Shown: piece after piece, positions 7,112 through 16,371 of the stretch
How positions within the stretch are numbered: the first letter of the stretch is position 1
How the letters are laid out: every line of letters starts with the position of its first letter
From: Spirochaetaceae bacterium
GTDB lineage: Bacteria; Spirochaetota; Spirochaetia; SZUA-6; Bin103
Length of the DNA: 37,246 nucleotides
NCBI GenBank assembly: GCA_028818385.1
Contig: JAPPNY010000257.1
Span: 1 to 37,246, forward strand
Direction of reading: 5' to 3'
Made by a program: the position numbers and the translations under genes
Notes under the pieces: generated by a model
What the model saw: the letters and a program-made list of their open reading frames with translations, nothing else
Told to the model about the DNA's origin: nothing
Databases searched by the model: none

Positions 7112-8359
7112 TCATGATCCCTCCCCGGCGCCGCGCGCTGCGATCAGGGCGAGCGTGCGCGCCATCTCGTTGCCGACGATCTGCATGCCTTCGTCGATCC
7201 CCATGCCGGGCCGCGCCAGCACCCAGGCCGGCTCGGCGGCCAGCGCCAGGTGGGCGATGACCCGCGCCGACTGGTCGGTGTCCGCGCAGGAGCCGCCCAG
7301 GATCGGGCGCACGCCGGCGGCCTTGCAGTCCAGGATCGCCCGGCCGGCGTTGAGGATGGAGCCCAGGTCCGGGCTCTTCACGTTGACCATGTCCACGGCA
7401 CCGGCGGCGAGGAAGGCGCGGATGTCGGCCAGCGTGTTGGCCCACTCGTCGACGATGATCGGAACGCGCGGCTCGCGCGCGGAAAGCGCCTCGCGCAGGG
7501 CTGCCAGCGTCTCGATCTGGGCGCTGCGCGAGTCCATCAGGACCGGCGTCTCCACGCACAGCCGGTGCGGCAGCGCCCGCTCGCCCAGCCCGGCGAGGTA
7601 GTCGGCCATCCGCCCGACGTCGTGGCCGAACGCGACGCCGACCATGCCGTACACGTCGATATGCAACTCCGGCCGGTAGTCGGCCGGCGCGTGGCGGGCG
7701 ATGCGGTCGACGATCCAGCTCACGTACTCCTGCAGCCGCTCGCCCTTCGCTCCCAGCACGTCCAGGTCGTTGATCAGCCCGTGCGGCAGCACGTCGGCCC
7801 GCTTCATGATCGCCTTGTCGACGCCGTGGTGCCGCTCGTCGCCGCATTGCACGTTGATGGCGACCGGCGCGGCCGCCACCGGCCGGCCGAAGTGGGCGGC
7901 CAGCACCTCCGTGGCGGTGCGCCCCTGTGCGACCGCGACCGCCTGCGCCAGCGCCTGCGATGCGCCGTAGAAGGCGGCGTTGCGGTGCAGCCGGTCGTCG
8001 AGCGGCAGCGCCTCCAGCTCCGCGCACATCTCCGGCAGGCCGCCGATCGTCCGCCCGCGCAGGTGGTCGGCGATCGCCTGCAGGTGCGGGAGCTGCTCGG
8101 CTGCCCGGAACAGGCCGTGCCTGCCGCCGGCCGCCGAATAGGCGACGCTCATGCCGTCGCCGGCGACGGTGGCGCCGCCCTCCAGGCGCAGGATCAGGGA
8201 GAACGCCTCGCTCGGCTGGCGGATCGCGTCGAAGCCGGGCGCCTGCGGCGTTCCCGGGTAGACGTAACCGTCGCGGTGGGCGCCCGCGCGGATCGCCTGG
8301 AGATCCTCGTTGTAGTGGCCGCCGCGAGCCGGGATTACCACGGCCTGCTCGATACGCAT
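7112..8359 (-). CDS. mal: Methylaspartate ammonia-lyase (enolase superfamily)
   Basis: This 415-residue protein matches 3-methylaspartate ammonia-lyase (about 413 residues) along its length. That enzyme reversibly removes ammonia from threo-3-methylaspartate to give mesaconate. Visible motifs are FSLILRLEGGATVAGDGM, SAAGGRHGLF, QCGDERHHGVDK, DVLPHGLIND (with the His194-equivalent base), the metal-ligand regions HIDVYG, CVETP and VDEW, the lysine base in VNVKSPDLG, and LARPGMGIDEGM near the end. The start chosen is ATG 8357-8359, 11 bases after the mutM stop; longer readings upstream are shadows of mutM. No glutamate mutase genes are present in the window. Two pocket positions differ from clostridial enzymes as I remember them. 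Confidence 0.88.
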   Translation of the reverse strand: MRIEQAVVIPARGGHYNEDLQAIRAGAHRDGYVYPGTPQAPGFDAIRQPSEAFSLILRLEGGATVAGDGMSVAYSAAGGRHGLFRAAEQLPHLQAIADHLRGRTIGGLPEMCAELEALPLDDRLHRNAAFYGASQALAQAVAVAQGRTATEVLAAHFGRPVAAAPVAINVQCGDERHHGVDKAIMKRADVLPHGLINDLDVLGAKGERLQEYVSWIVDRIARHAPADYRPELHIDVYGMVGVAFGHDVGRMADYLAGLGERALPHRLCVETPVLMDSRSAQIETLAALREALSAREPRVPIIVDEWANTLADIRAFLAAGAVDMVNVKSPDLGSILNAGRAILDCKAAGVRPILGGSCADTDQSARVIAHLALAAEPAWVLARPGMGIDEGMQIVGNEMARTLALIAARGAGEGS

Positions 8360-8370
8360 GCCGGGCAGTA

Positions 8371-9186
8371 TCAGCGGCGCTGGCAGCGCGGGCAATAGAA
8401 GGTGGATCGGCCGCCGGAGCGCAACGCGCGGATGGCCGCACCGCAGCGCGGACAGGGCAAACCGGCGCGGCCGTAGGCGGACAGCTCGATCGCGAACAGC
8501 CCGGGGTCGCCGCCCGGCGTGCGGTAGTCGCGCAGCGTGGTGCCGCCGGTGTCGATGGCCCGCTGCAGGATCGCGCGGACGGCATCGGCGACCCGCTGCA
8601 GGCGGACGCGGCCCAGCCGGCCGGCCGGCGTGCGCGGATGCACGCGGGCGGCCCAAAGCGCCTCGCTGGCATAGATGTTGCCGATGCCGGCGACGATGCG
8701 GCTGTTCAGCAGCAGGTCCTTGATCGCCACTGTGCGCCGGCGGCTCGCCGCGAACAGGTAGGCGCCGTCGAACCAGGCGCCGAGCGGCTCCGGTCCCAGT
8801 CCGGCCAGCAGCGGGTGCTCGTCGGGCGCCGTGGCCACGTGCAGCGATCCGAACCGGCGCGGATCGCGCAGCCGCACGGCCAGCCCCGAGCCCAGCACCA
8901 CGTCCGCGTGGTCGTGCTTGGCCGGCGGCGTCCCCGCCTCGACCACCAGCAGCCGCCCGGACATGCCCAGGTGGGCGATCAGGCTCTCGGCCCCTGCGTC
9001 GACGATCAGGTACTTGGCCCGCCGCCGCACGTCCCGCACCGTGCGCCCGGCCAAGCGCGGCGCCAGGTCCTCCGCGACCCGCCAGCGCAACCGCGGCTCG
9101 CGTACGACGACGCGCTCGATGCGCTGCCCCACCAGCACCGGCCGCACACCCTGCGAGATCGTCTCAACCTCCGGCAGCTCCGGCAC
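8371..9186 (-). CDS. mutM: Formamidopyrimidine-DNA glycosylase
   Basis: This 271-residue bifunctional DNA glycosylase/AP lyase removes 8-oxoguanine and ring-opened purines. The start (M)PELPEVETISQGV carries the catalytic N-terminal proline and the PELPEVE signature. ARLRDPRRFG-type sequence (AVRLRDPRRFGSLHV), the helix-two-turn-helix KDLLLNSRIVAGIGNIYASE, and a C-terminal zinc finger (CPRCGAAIR to YCPRC) follow in order. A longer frame starts at 9195, but the proline must be residue 2 after methionine removal. The GTG at 9184-9186 is therefore the correct start. It heads the mutM-mal-phyH cluster and is divergent from pstS. Confidence 0.93.
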   Translation of the reverse strand: MPELPEVETISQGVRPVLVGQRIERVVVREPRLRWRVAEDLAPRLAGRTVRDVRRRAKYLIVDAGAESLIAHLGMSGRLLVVEAGTPPAKHDHADVVLGSGLAVRLRDPRRFGSLHVATAPDEHPLLAGLGPEPLGAWFDGAYLFAASRRRTVAIKDLLLNSRIVAGIGNIYASEALWAARVHPRTPAGRLGRVRLQRVADAVRAILQRAIDTGGTTLRDYRTPGGDPGLFAIELSAYGRAGLPCPRCGAAIRALRSGGRSTFYCPRCQRR

Positions 9187-9203
9187 GCCCTGCACGCTAC
9201 GCC

Positions 9204-9243
9204 CCCTAGCACAGAAATACCAGAGCGCTAGCGGTGCGCTAGC
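9204..9243 (+). promoter_or_regulatory. Pho-box-like direct repeats upstream of pstS
   Basis: CGCTAGC occurs at 9226-9232 and again at 9237-9243, exactly 11 bases apart, and the flanking bases extend the match to GCGCTAGC. CCCTAGC at 9204-9210 is 22 bases (two 11-bp steps) before the first. Tandem 7-mers repeated every 11 bp are the usual architecture of PhoB/PhoP operators. The 7-mer itself is not the enterobacterial CTGTCAT, so the assignment relies on spacing and on the position 48 bases before the pstS start. Confidence 0.5.
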
Positions 9244-9290
9244 AATCGTCCGGGACCGTTCCCTCGAATCTGATCATCGCGAGGAGAAGT

Positions 9291-10277
9291 ATGCGAACCA
9301 ACCCGATCATCGCGGCAGCCCTGGCCGCGGCCATGGCGCTCACGTCGATGACCGTCCTGGCGCAGGTGTCGGTCGACCCGGCCCTGTCCATGTACGAGCA
9401 GGTGCAGGGCGTGTCCGGCAGCCTCAAGAGCGTCGGCTCCGACACGATGAACAACACCATGACGCTGTGGGCCGAAGGCTTCCTGGGCATGTACCCGAAC
9501 GTCCGCATCGAGATCGAGGGCAAGGGATCCTCGACGGCGCCGCCGGCGCTGATCGCCGGAAGCTCCCAGTTCGGCCCGATGAGCCGGCAGATGAAGGCGG
9601 CCGAAGTGGACGAGTTCGAGAGCAGGTACGGCTATCCGCCGACCAGCCTGACGGCTGCGATCGACATGCTGGCCGTCTACGCCAACAAGGACAACCCGAT
9701 CTGCGAGGCGGGGCTCACCCTGCAGCAGGTCGACGCCATCTTCTCGACCAACCGCCTGCTCGGTCACGAGAGCGACATCCGCACCTGGGGCGATGCCGGC
9801 GTGACCGATAGCGCCTGGGCGGACCAGCCGATCAGCCTGTACGGCCGCAACTCGGCGTCCGGCACCTACGGCTACTTCAAGAAGAGCGTGCTGGGCAACG
9901 GCGACTACAAGCCGTCCGTGAAGGAACAGCCCGGCAGCTCCTCGGTCGTGCAGGGCGTCGCCAGCGACGCTCCCGGCATCGGCTACTCCGGCATCGGCTA
10001 CCTCACCGCCGACGTGTGCGCGGTGCCCGTGGCCCATGACGCCTGGTCCGACCCGATCGCGGCCACCGCGGAGTATGCGTACACCGGCGAGTATCCGCTC
10101 GCCCGCTTCCTGTACGTGTACGTCAACCACCGTCCCGGCAGCGACCTCGACCCGTTGCGGCGCGAGTTCGTCCGGTACATGTTCTCCACCGAGGGCCAGG
10201 AGGACGTGATCAAGGACGGGTATTACCCGATCACCAACCGGATCGCCTCCGAGGCGATGGAAGCGCTGGGCATCTGA
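9291..10277 (+). CDS. pstS: Phosphate-binding periplasmic protein of the Pst transporter
   Basis: This 328-residue high-affinity phosphate-binding protein delivers phosphate to PstCA. A Sec signal peptide (residues 1-24, MRTNPIIAAALAAAMALTSM then TVLA) is followed by mature sequence from Gln25. The PstS phosphate-pocket motifs are present: SLKSVGSDTMNNT, EGKGSSTAPPALIAGSSQFG and SLYGRNSASGTYGYF. GAGGAGAAGT precedes the ATG at 9291. It is the first gene of pstSCAB-lipoprotein-phoU and has a Pho-box-like promoter, so phosphate starvation control is expected. Length and motifs place it with the PstS proteins that go with the enlarged proteobacterial-style PstC and PstA. Confidence 0.95.
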   Translation: MRTNPIIAAALAAAMALTSMTVLAQVSVDPALSMYEQVQGVSGSLKSVGSDTMNNTMTLWAEGFLGMYPNVRIEIEGKGSSTAPPALIAGSSQFGPMSRQMKAAEVDEFESRYGYPPTSLTAAIDMLAVYANKDNPICEAGLTLQQVDAIFSTNRLLGHESDIRTWGDAGVTDSAWADQPISLYGRNSASGTYGYFKKSVLGNGDYKPSVKEQPGSSSVVQGVASDAPGIGYSGIGYLTADVCAVPVAHDAWSDPIAATAEYAYTGEYPLARFLYVYVNHRPGSDLDPLRREFVRYMFSTEGQEDVIKDGYYPITNRIASEAMEALGI

Positions 10278-10303
10278 GCGAGTCCGGCGGAGGGGCGTTC
10301 GCC

Positions 10304-12958
10304 ATGAGCCAGCCGGCGTTCACGGGCTACCGGCGCGCGCACAAGACGCGTGCCGGTGTCCGTATCGCGGAGGCCGCCTCCAAGTCGATCATCACGATCG
10401 GCGGGATCGGCGTGATCGCCGCGGTGTTCCTGGTGTTCGTGTTCCTGGCTTCCGTCGTGGTGCCGCTGGTGGGCCGATCACGCCTGGAGCCGGCGGTCTC
10501 CCAGTCGGGATCCGGCCAGGGGCCCGCGGCCTTCCCCGCCGCGGTGGACCGCTTCGTGCTGGTGGACGAGTTTCGCGTGGCGGCCGCCGAGCTGGTCGAC
10601 GGCGGGCGGGCGCTGCGGCACTTCCGCATCGACACGGGCGTCCCCGGCGGCATGCTGCTCGAGGAGGTGCCGCTGTTCGACGAGCAGCCCGCCTCCCTGA
10701 CCTACTCGGACGACGGCGGCTGGCTGGCCGCCGGCTTCGCCGACGGCACGTTCCGGCTCGGCCAGGTGCTGTTCGAGACCGCGTTCTTCGAGAACGAGGA
10801 CGTGCCGGCCGGGCTGCACGCGCTCGGCGAGGGCGAGGTCGGCGTGCTCGACGACGCGTCGATCCAGCGCACGCCGATCGGCCAGTTGCGTCTGCAGCGG
10901 CTGGAGGCGCACATCCAGGACCCGGTGGCGAGCGGCCACGCAGGCAGCGTCCTGCTGATCGACCAGACGGTGCGCTCGGTCGGGCCGGTGATCGCCATGG
11001 TGACCGATGACGGCGTGATGCGGATCAGCGCCGTGACGCGGCGGCGCAACATCCTCACCGGCCGCGTGACCGCGACCGTGCGCGGCGGCAGCGCCGCGAT
11101 TCCCGATTTCGGGCGCGCCGTCCCGCTGTCCCGCGTGCTCGTCAGTGGCAACGCGGATGCCGTCTACGTGCTCTGGCAGGACGGGGCGTTCGTGCGCTTC
11201 GACACCCGCAACCTGCGCGAGCCCGTGGTGGCCGCGCGCGGCGACGTGCTGCGCGACGATGCCGTGCGCCTCACGGTGGCCCGCTTCCTGCTGGGCCGCG
11301 ACACCCTGCTGATCGGCGACAGCCGCGGGCGCGTCCGTACCTGGTTCCGGGTGCGCGACGAAGACGCCGCGACGGCCGACGGGCTGCTGCTGGTCAACGC
11401 CCATACGTTCGACGGCCCTGCTGTCCCTCGCGGCCCGGCGGCCGTCACCAGCATCGGCAGCTCGTCGCGCAAGCGCATGATCGTCGTGGGCTACGTGGAC
11501 GGCAGCGTGCGCAGCTTCTACGTGACCAGCAACGCGTTCCTGGCCGAGGCGCGGCCCTTTGCCGGCGTACCGATCACGGCCGTCGCGGCGAGCCCCCGCG
11601 ACGACGCGATCGCCGCCGTGACCGACCGGGGATTCGCACTGCTGGCGCTGGACAGCCCGCACCCGGAAGCCAGCGTGCGATCGATCTTCGCCAAGGTCTG
11701 GTACGAGGGCAACCGCGATCCCGAGCACGTCTGGCAGTCGTCGAGCGGCACCGACACGTTCGAGGCCAAGTACGGGTTGGTCCCCCTGATCTTCGGGACG
11801 ATCAAGGCGACCATCTACTCGATGCTGTTCGGGGTGCCGCTGGCGCTGCTGGCGGCCATCTACACCAGCGAGTTCCTGCATAGCAGGCTGCGCGTGCGCA
11901 TCAAGCCGATCATCGAGATGATGGCCAGCCTGCCAAGCGTCGTGCTGGGCTTCCTGGCCGGCCTGGTGTTCGCGCCGATCGCCGAGCAGGCGGTGCCGAT
12001 GATCCTGGTCGCGTTCCTGATGATCCCGCTCACCTGCCTGGCCGGCGGCTACCTGTTCCAGCTCCTGCCCGACCGCACGGCGATCATCCTGTCGCGATTC
12101 CGCATCCCCTTCGTGCTCGTGGCGGCGCTGCCGCTCGGCCTGCTGCTGTCGCGGCTGGCCGGGCCGGTGGCCGAGCGGGCGCTGTTCGCGGGCGACATCA
12201 AGCTCTGGCTGGACGGACAGATCGGCACCGGTGCCGGCGGCTGGGCGATGATGCTGCTGCCGCTCACCGGGCTGGCCACGGTGTGGTACGTGTCGCGCTC
12301 GCTCGCTCCCAGGCTGCGGACGTTGTACCGGAGCCTGCCGGCGCGGAAGGTGGCGCTGCTGGAGATCGTCAAGGTCGCCGCCGCGGTGGCGGCCGCGGGC
12401 GGCGCCGCCCTGCTCGGCGGCTGGCTCCTGCAGGCGCTGGGACTGGACTCGCGCGGGTCGTTCCCGGTCATCGGCCCCGTGCTCGGCACCTACGTGCAGC
12501 GCAACTCGCTGGTGGTGGGCTTCGTGATGGGCTTCGCGATCATCCCGATCATCTACACCATAGCCGACGACGCGCTGAAGAGCGTGCCCGAGCACCTGCG
12601 CTCCGCGTCCCTGGCCGCCGGCGCCACCCCGTGGCAGACCGCGATGCGCGTGATCGTGCCGACCGCCATGAGCGGGCTGTTCTCGGCCGTGATGATCGGG
12701 CTGGGCCGCGCCGTGGGCGAGACGATGATCGTGCTGATGGCGGCCGGCAACACGCCGATCCTGGAGATGAACCTGTTCAACGGCTTCCGCACCCTGGCGG
12801 CGAACATCGCCGTCGAGCTGCCGGAAGCGGTGGTCGACAGCACGCACTACCGCATCCTGTTCCTGGCGGCGCTGACGCTGTTCGTGATGACGTTCGTGGT
12901 GAACACGATCGCCGAGTCGGTGCGGCAGCGGTTCCGCCGCAGGGCGTTCGAGCTGTGA
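10304..12958 (+). CDS. pstC: Phosphate ABC transporter permease PstC, enlarged form
   Basis: This 884-residue protein is far longer than the usual PstC of about 300 residues. One membrane segment near residues 28-57 leads to a periplasmic domain of about 430 residues. Its repeated hydrophobic strands and DG/SG turns (for example [34 protein letters not shown]) look like a WD40-style beta-propeller. The transport domain starts near residue 490 ([19 protein letters not shown]), with the EAA loop [18 protein letters not shown] near 766 and the [18 protein letters not shown] signature of PstC. The stop overlaps the pstA GTG as GTGA. Large PstC forms are known from Pseudomonas and relatives; this one is longer still. 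Confidence 0.93.
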   Translation: MSQPAFTGYRRAHKTRAGVRIAEAASKSIITIGGIGVIAAVFLVFVFLASVVVPLVGRSRLEPAVSQSGSGQGPAAFPAAVDRFVLVDEFRVAAAELVDGGRALRHFRIDTGVPGGMLLEEVPLFDEQPASLTYSDDGGWLAAGFADGTFRLGQVLFETAFFENEDVPAGLHALGEGEVGVLDDASIQRTPIGQLRLQRLEAHIQDPVASGHAGSVLLIDQTVRSVGPVIAMVTDDGVMRISAVTRRRNILTGRVTATVRGGSAAIPDFGRAVPLSRVLVSGNADAVYVLWQDGAFVRFDTRNLREPVVAARGDVLRDDAVRLTVARFLLGRDTLLIGDSRGRVRTWFRVRDEDAATADGLLLVNAHTFDGPAVPRGPAAVTSIGSSSRKRMIVVGYVDGSVRSFYVTSNAFLAEARPFAGVPITAVAASPRDDAIAAVTDRGFALLALDSPHPEASVRSIFAKVWYEGNRDPEHVWQSSSGTDTFEAKYGLVPLIFGTIKATIYSMLFGVPLALLAAIYTSEFLHSRLRVRIKPIIEMMASLPSVVLGFLAGLVFAPIAEQAVPMILVAFLMIPLTCLAGGYLFQLLPDRTAIILSRFRIPFVLVAALPLGLLLSRLAGPVAERALFAGDIKLWLDGQIGTGAGGWAMMLLPLTGLATVWYVSRSLAPRLRTLYRSLPARKVALLEIVKVAAAVAAAGGAALLGGWLLQALGLDSRGSFPVIGPVLGTYVQRNSLVVGFVMGFAIIPIIYTIADDALKSVPEHLRSASLAAGATPWQTAMRVIVPTAMSGLFSAVMIGLGRAVGETMIVLMAAGNTPILEMNLFNGFRTLAANIAVELPEAVVDSTHYRILFLAALTLFVMTFVVNTIAESVRQRFRRRAFEL

Positions 12959-14772
12959 AGTCGACCGTCGCTCCGAGCGCCTTCGCTGTCGCACCCCCGG
13001 CCGGGTTGGCCGCCGCCGCGCATGCCGCGCCGCGCCGTCGCGTGAGCAGCGGCGCCTCGCTGGCCGCGCAGGGACAGCCGATGATGTGGCTGACCGCCGG
13101 CACGCTGGTGATCGCCCTGGTGATGACCCTGGGGCTGCTGCTGCTGATCCTGGTGCGCGGCCTCGGCACCTTCTGGCCGGCGCCGCTGGCCCGCTTCGAG
13201 ATGGCCGACGGCTCCGTTCACCTGGGCGAGGTGACCCGCCGCGACCGCTACCAACCGGCCGCCGGCGCGATCGACTCGCTGCCAGCCGCCGCGCAGGAGC
13301 CGGCGCGGGAGCTGCTGGAACGGCAGCGCGGCTGGTCCACGCGATGGCTGGTGCGGACCGGCAACTTCGACGTGACCGGCGCGCACTTCACGTGGGTGGA
13401 CGACTTCGCCCTGGCCGGGCGAAGCGCCCCGGAATGGGCGGTGATCTTCGAGCGGCTGACCTGGGGGCGATTCTACGGCGAGCCGGTGACGTTCCTGGTC
13501 GACGGCGCTGCGACCGCCGAAGGCCCGGAGGCGGCCTGGAGGGAGTTCGAGCGGCACCACCCGGCCGTGGAGGGCTGGCGGGCCGAGCGCAGGCGGCTGG
13601 AACGGCGCGACATCGGCGACGTGAACCACCGCCTGGAGAAGGCGCGGCTCAGCGTGCGCGAAGCCGCGCTGGGGTACGACGACGCCCGCGCCGAGGGCAA
13701 TGCGTCCTCGATCGCGGCCGCCGGGGACAAGCTCGCATCGGAGCGGGAGAAGGCGGCGTCCGTCGAGGCGGCGGCGAACGCGGAGTATGCGCAGATCCGC
13801 GCCCGGATCGACGAGCTGCAGCGATCGAGCGACCGCTACCAGCTCGCGATGCGGCTCTCCGACGGCTCCGAGGTGCTGGTCCCGCTCGGCCAGGTCGTGC
13901 GCGGCTACCCGGCCAACCGGCTCGGCCTGCCGCGCGAGCTGGGCATCTACCTGTCGCGATGGGCGGAGTTCCTGACCGCCGACCCGCGCGAGGCCAACAG
14001 CGAAGGCGGCGTCTTCCCGGCGATCTTCGGCACGGTGGTGATGACCCTCCTGATGTCGCTCGCCGTGGCCCCGTTCGGGGTGATCGCCGCGCTCTACCTG
14101 CGCGAGTACGCCAGGCCGGGGCGACTGGTGTCGACCGTGCGGATCGCGATCAACAACCTGGCCGGCGTGCCCAGCATCGTCTTCGGCGTGTTCGGGCTGG
14201 GCTTCTTCAGCTACCTGATCGGCGGCGGCATCGACGAGCTGTTCTTCCGCGCCAAGCTGCCCAGCCCCACCTTCGGCACCGGCGGCATCCTGTGGGCGTC
14301 CCTGACGCTGGCGCTGCTGACGCTGCCGGTGGTGATCGTCGCCACCGAGGAGGCGCTGGCCGCGGTGCCGGGGTCGATGCGGGAAGGCTCCTACGCATGC
14401 GGGGCGAGCAAGTGGCAGACGATCGAGCGCATCGTCATGCCGCGCGCACTGCCCGGCATCATGACCGGCATGATCCTGGCGATGGCGCGGGGGGCCGGCG
14501 AAGTGGCGCCGCTGATGCTGGTGGGCGCCGTGAAGCTCGCGCCCGAGCTGCCGATCGACCGCTACTTCCCGTACGTGCACCTGGAGCGCAGCTTCATGCA
14601 CCTGGGCTTTCACATTTTCGACGTCGGCTTCCAGAGCCAGAACAGCGAGGCGGCCATCCCCATGGTGTTCACGTCGACGCTGCTGCTGATCCTGATCGTC
14701 GTGCTGCTGAACGTGACGGCGATCCGGCTGCGCAGCCGGCTGTACCGCCGCGTCGCCGGAAGTCAGTTCTAG
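12955..14772 (+). CDS. pstA: Phosphate ABC transporter permease PstA, enlarged form
   Basis: This 605-residue protein is about twice the normal PstA length. Membrane segment 1 (about residues 45-69) is followed by an extracytoplasmic domain of some 280 residues. That domain contains a strong coiled coil at about 205-295, rich in Arg, Glu and Ala ([20 protein letters not shown] and onward). The permease domain begins near residue 350 ([20 protein letters not shown]) and carries [19 protein letters not shown], the EAA loop [18 protein letters not shown] and [17 protein letters not shown]. The GTG at 12955 overlaps the pstC stop, supporting coupled translation; an ATG at 13081 is a weaker alternative. 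The coiled coil may pair with the PstC periplasmic domain. Confidence 0.92.
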   Translation: MKSTVAPSAFAVAPPAGLAAAAHAAPRRRVSSGASLAAQGQPMMWLTAGTLVIALVMTLGLLLLILVRGLGTFWPAPLARFEMADGSVHLGEVTRRDRYQPAAGAIDSLPAAAQEPARELLERQRGWSTRWLVRTGNFDVTGAHFTWVDDFALAGRSAPEWAVIFERLTWGRFYGEPVTFLVDGAATAEGPEAAWREFERHHPAVEGWRAERRRLERRDIGDVNHRLEKARLSVREAALGYDDARAEGNASSIAAAGDKLASEREKAASVEAAANAEYAQIRARIDELQRSSDRYQLAMRLSDGSEVLVPLGQVVRGYPANRLGLPRELGIYLSRWAEFLTADPREANSEGGVFPAIFGTVVMTLLMSLAVAPFGVIAALYLREYARPGRLVSTVRIAINNLAGVPSIVFGVFGLGFFSYLIGGGIDELFFRAKLPSPTFGTGGILWASLTLALLTLPVVIVATEEALAAVPGSMREGSYACGASKWQTIERIVMPRALPGIMTGMILAMARGAGEVAPLMLVGAVKLAPELPIDRYFPYVHLERSFMHLGFHIFDVGFQSQNSEAAIPMVFTSTLLLILIVVLLNVTAIRLRSRLYRRVAGSQF

Positions 14773-14786
14773 GAGAGGTCTGCCAG

Positions 14787-15737
14787 ATGGATGCCACCAG
14801 AGACCGCAGCGAGCACGGCCGCCTCACGGTGGACCGGCACCTCGCCCCGACCGCCGACGGAACAGCGCACGCGGACGGCCGCCTGCGGGGTGGGGCGGCG
14901 GGCGTCGTCCGGGAGAACCTGCTGGAGCGCGTCGCCGCCGACGGCGACGTCAGGACCGCCGTGCATCCGAGCACGCTGGAGCTTGCGAGCGTGCTGGAGG
15001 TGGACCGCTTCAACCTCTGGTACGGCGCGGCGCAGGCGCTGTTCGACGTGTCGATGAGGGTCCCGTTCGGCAAGGTGACGGCGCTGATCGGGCCGTCCGG
15101 CTGCGGCAAATCGACGCTGCTGCGCTCGGTGAACCGCCTCAACGACCTGGTCGATAGCGTGCGGATCGAGGGTGACATGCGGCTGTCCGGCGACTCGATC
15201 TACGCGCCGGGCACGGACGTCATCGAGCTGCGCAAGCGCATGGGGATGGTGGCGCAGAAGCCGAATCCATTCCCGATGAGCATCTACGAGAACGTCATCT
15301 ACCCGCTACGGATCGACGGCGAACGCGACAAGCAGGTGCTCGACTCCGTGTGCCATCGCGCGCTTGTGGGCGCGGCGCTCTGGGACGAGGTCAAGGACCG
15401 GCTGCAGGAGAGCGCGCTGGGACTGTCCGGCGGCCAGCAGCAGCGGCTGTGCATCGCCCGCGCGGTGGCAGCCGAGCCGGAGGTGCTGCTCATGGACGAG
15501 CCGGCCAGCGCCCTGGACCCGATCGCGACCAGCAAGATCGAGGATCTGATCCACGAGCTGAAAGGCAGCTACACGATCCTGATCGTGACCCACAACATGC
15601 AGCAGGCATCGCGCGTCAGCGACATCACGGCGTTCATGTACCTGGGCCGGCTCATCGAGTTCGCGCCCACCGAGGACGTGTTCCTGAAGCCGCAGCTTCA
15701 GGAGACGGAAGACTACATCAGCGGCCGGTTCGGATGA
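14787..15737 (+). CDS. pstB: Phosphate ABC transporter ATP-binding protein
   Basis: This 316-residue ATPase drives phosphate import. It has Walker [12 protein letters not shown], the PstB-typical RSVNRLNDL, a Q-loop region ([20 protein letters not shown]), the signature [16 protein letters not shown], Walker [14 protein letters not shown], and the switch histidine in [15 protein letters not shown] roughly 70-residue N-terminal extension without recognisable features precedes the ATPase core; PstB is usually about 250-260 residues. AGGAGAGG (14771-14778) lies before ATG 14787 and supports this start. A GTG or ATG nearer residue 60 would give a standard-length protein, so part of the extension may be untranslated. 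Confidence 0.95.
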   Translation: MDATRDRSEHGRLTVDRHLAPTADGTAHADGRLRGGAAGVVRENLLERVAADGDVRTAVHPSTLELASVLEVDRFNLWYGAAQALFDVSMRVPFGKVTALIGPSGCGKSTLLRSVNRLNDLVDSVRIEGDMRLSGDSIYAPGTDVIELRKRMGMVAQKPNPFPMSIYENVIYPLRIDGERDKQVLDSVCHRALVGAALWDEVKDRLQESALGLSGGQQQRLCIARAVAAEPEVLLMDEPASALDPIATSKIEDLIHELKGSYTILIVTHNMQQASRVSDITAFMYLGRLIEFAPTEDVFLKPQLQETEDYISGRFG

Positions 15738-15789
15738 GCCGGCCGAACAGGCAATGAAGCAAAGCCCACGCATTGGAGGAGGAGTGGAA

Positions 15790-16305
15790 ATGGGAATTCG
15801 CAAGCGGAACGATCGCATGGTGCCGGTCATGAAGCTGGTGGTGGCCGGCGCGCTGATCGCCGGATGCGCGACCGCGGCCCAACAGCAGCCGCTGGATCTG
15901 GCGATGTACGCCAAGGCGGGCTTCGTCGTCCTGGAAGAGGAAGGCCGGCTGTGGGTGTTTCGCGAAGGGTCCGACGACCTTGCCGCGTTTCAGGAGTCCG
16001 GCGAGCCCGCCAGGCAGGTGGTACGGCCGCTGGCCGCGCCGGGCGGGGTGACGGTGAAGTCCACCGAGAGCGCCACGATCGACGAGTACCTGACCACGCT
16101 GCCGGGTTTCTACACGCAGATGGAGGAAGGCCGGCTGTGGGTGTTCAAGGCCGGAAGCGCCGAGCTGGACTCGTTCCTGCAGACCGGCGAGCCCGCCAAG
16201 CAGGTGGTGCGGCCGCTGGCCGGACCGTTCGGCCTGACCATCAAGGCGGTCGGCAGCGAGGTGATCGACGAGTACCTGGCGGCCTGGCAGGCCGCGACGG
16301 GATAG
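15790..16305 (+). CDS. Lipoprotein with duplicated 62-residue unit, inside the pst operon
   Basis: This 171-residue protein has a lysine/arginine-rich start, a hydrophobic stretch and a lipobox ending in LIAGC (Cys26), so it should be a membrane-anchored lipoprotein. The mature part is two copies of one unit with an exact period of 62 residues (about 44-101 and 106-163). Both share EGRLWVF, GEPA(R/K)QVVRPLA and IDEYL. The copies are still very close in DNA: one 38-base stretch differs at two positions, so the duplication is recent or under strong constraint. GGAGGAGG just before 15790 selects that ATG over one 36 bases upstream. I do not recognise the family. Its position between pstB and phoU suggests a part in phosphate uptake or sensing. 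Confidence 0.8.
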   Translation: MGIRKRNDRMVPVMKLVVAGALIAGCATAAQQQPLDLAMYAKAGFVVLEEEGRLWVFREGSDDLAAFQESGEPARQVVRPLAAPGGVTVKSTESATIDEYLTTLPGFYTQMEEGRLWVFKAGSAELDSFLQTGEPAKQVVRPLAGPFGLTIKAVGSEVIDEYLAAWQAATG

Positions 16306-16312
16306 ACAGGGA

Positions 16313-16359
16313 CGGAGTCTGTCGGATGTGTCGCCGAAGCGCCGATCCGACAGACTCCG
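16313..16359 (+). other. Perfect 15-bp stem-loop in the phoU leader
   Basis: CGGAGTCTGTCGGAT (16313-16327) pairs perfectly with ATCCGACAGACTCCG (16345-16359) around a 17-base loop that can itself fold (CGC-CGAA-GCG). The stem ends one base before the phoU ribosome-binding site AGGAGG (16361-16366). It lies between the lipoprotein stop and the phoU GTG. There is no T-run, so it may act as an RNase barrier, a read-through attenuator or a translation control element; which one is not visible. Confidence 0.6.
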
Positions 16360-16371
16360 CAGGAGGCAACC

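Noticed and set aside
10478..12994. An 838-codon minus-strand open frame opposite pstC
   Set aside because: It is an antisense shadow; the translation is rich in Arg, His, Gln and Gly without motifs, while the plus frame is clearly PstC.
12283..14772. PstA extended to 829 residues by an upstream open frame
   Set aside because: The first 224 codons are a shadow of pstC. The GTG at 12955 overlapping the pstC stop is the natural start.
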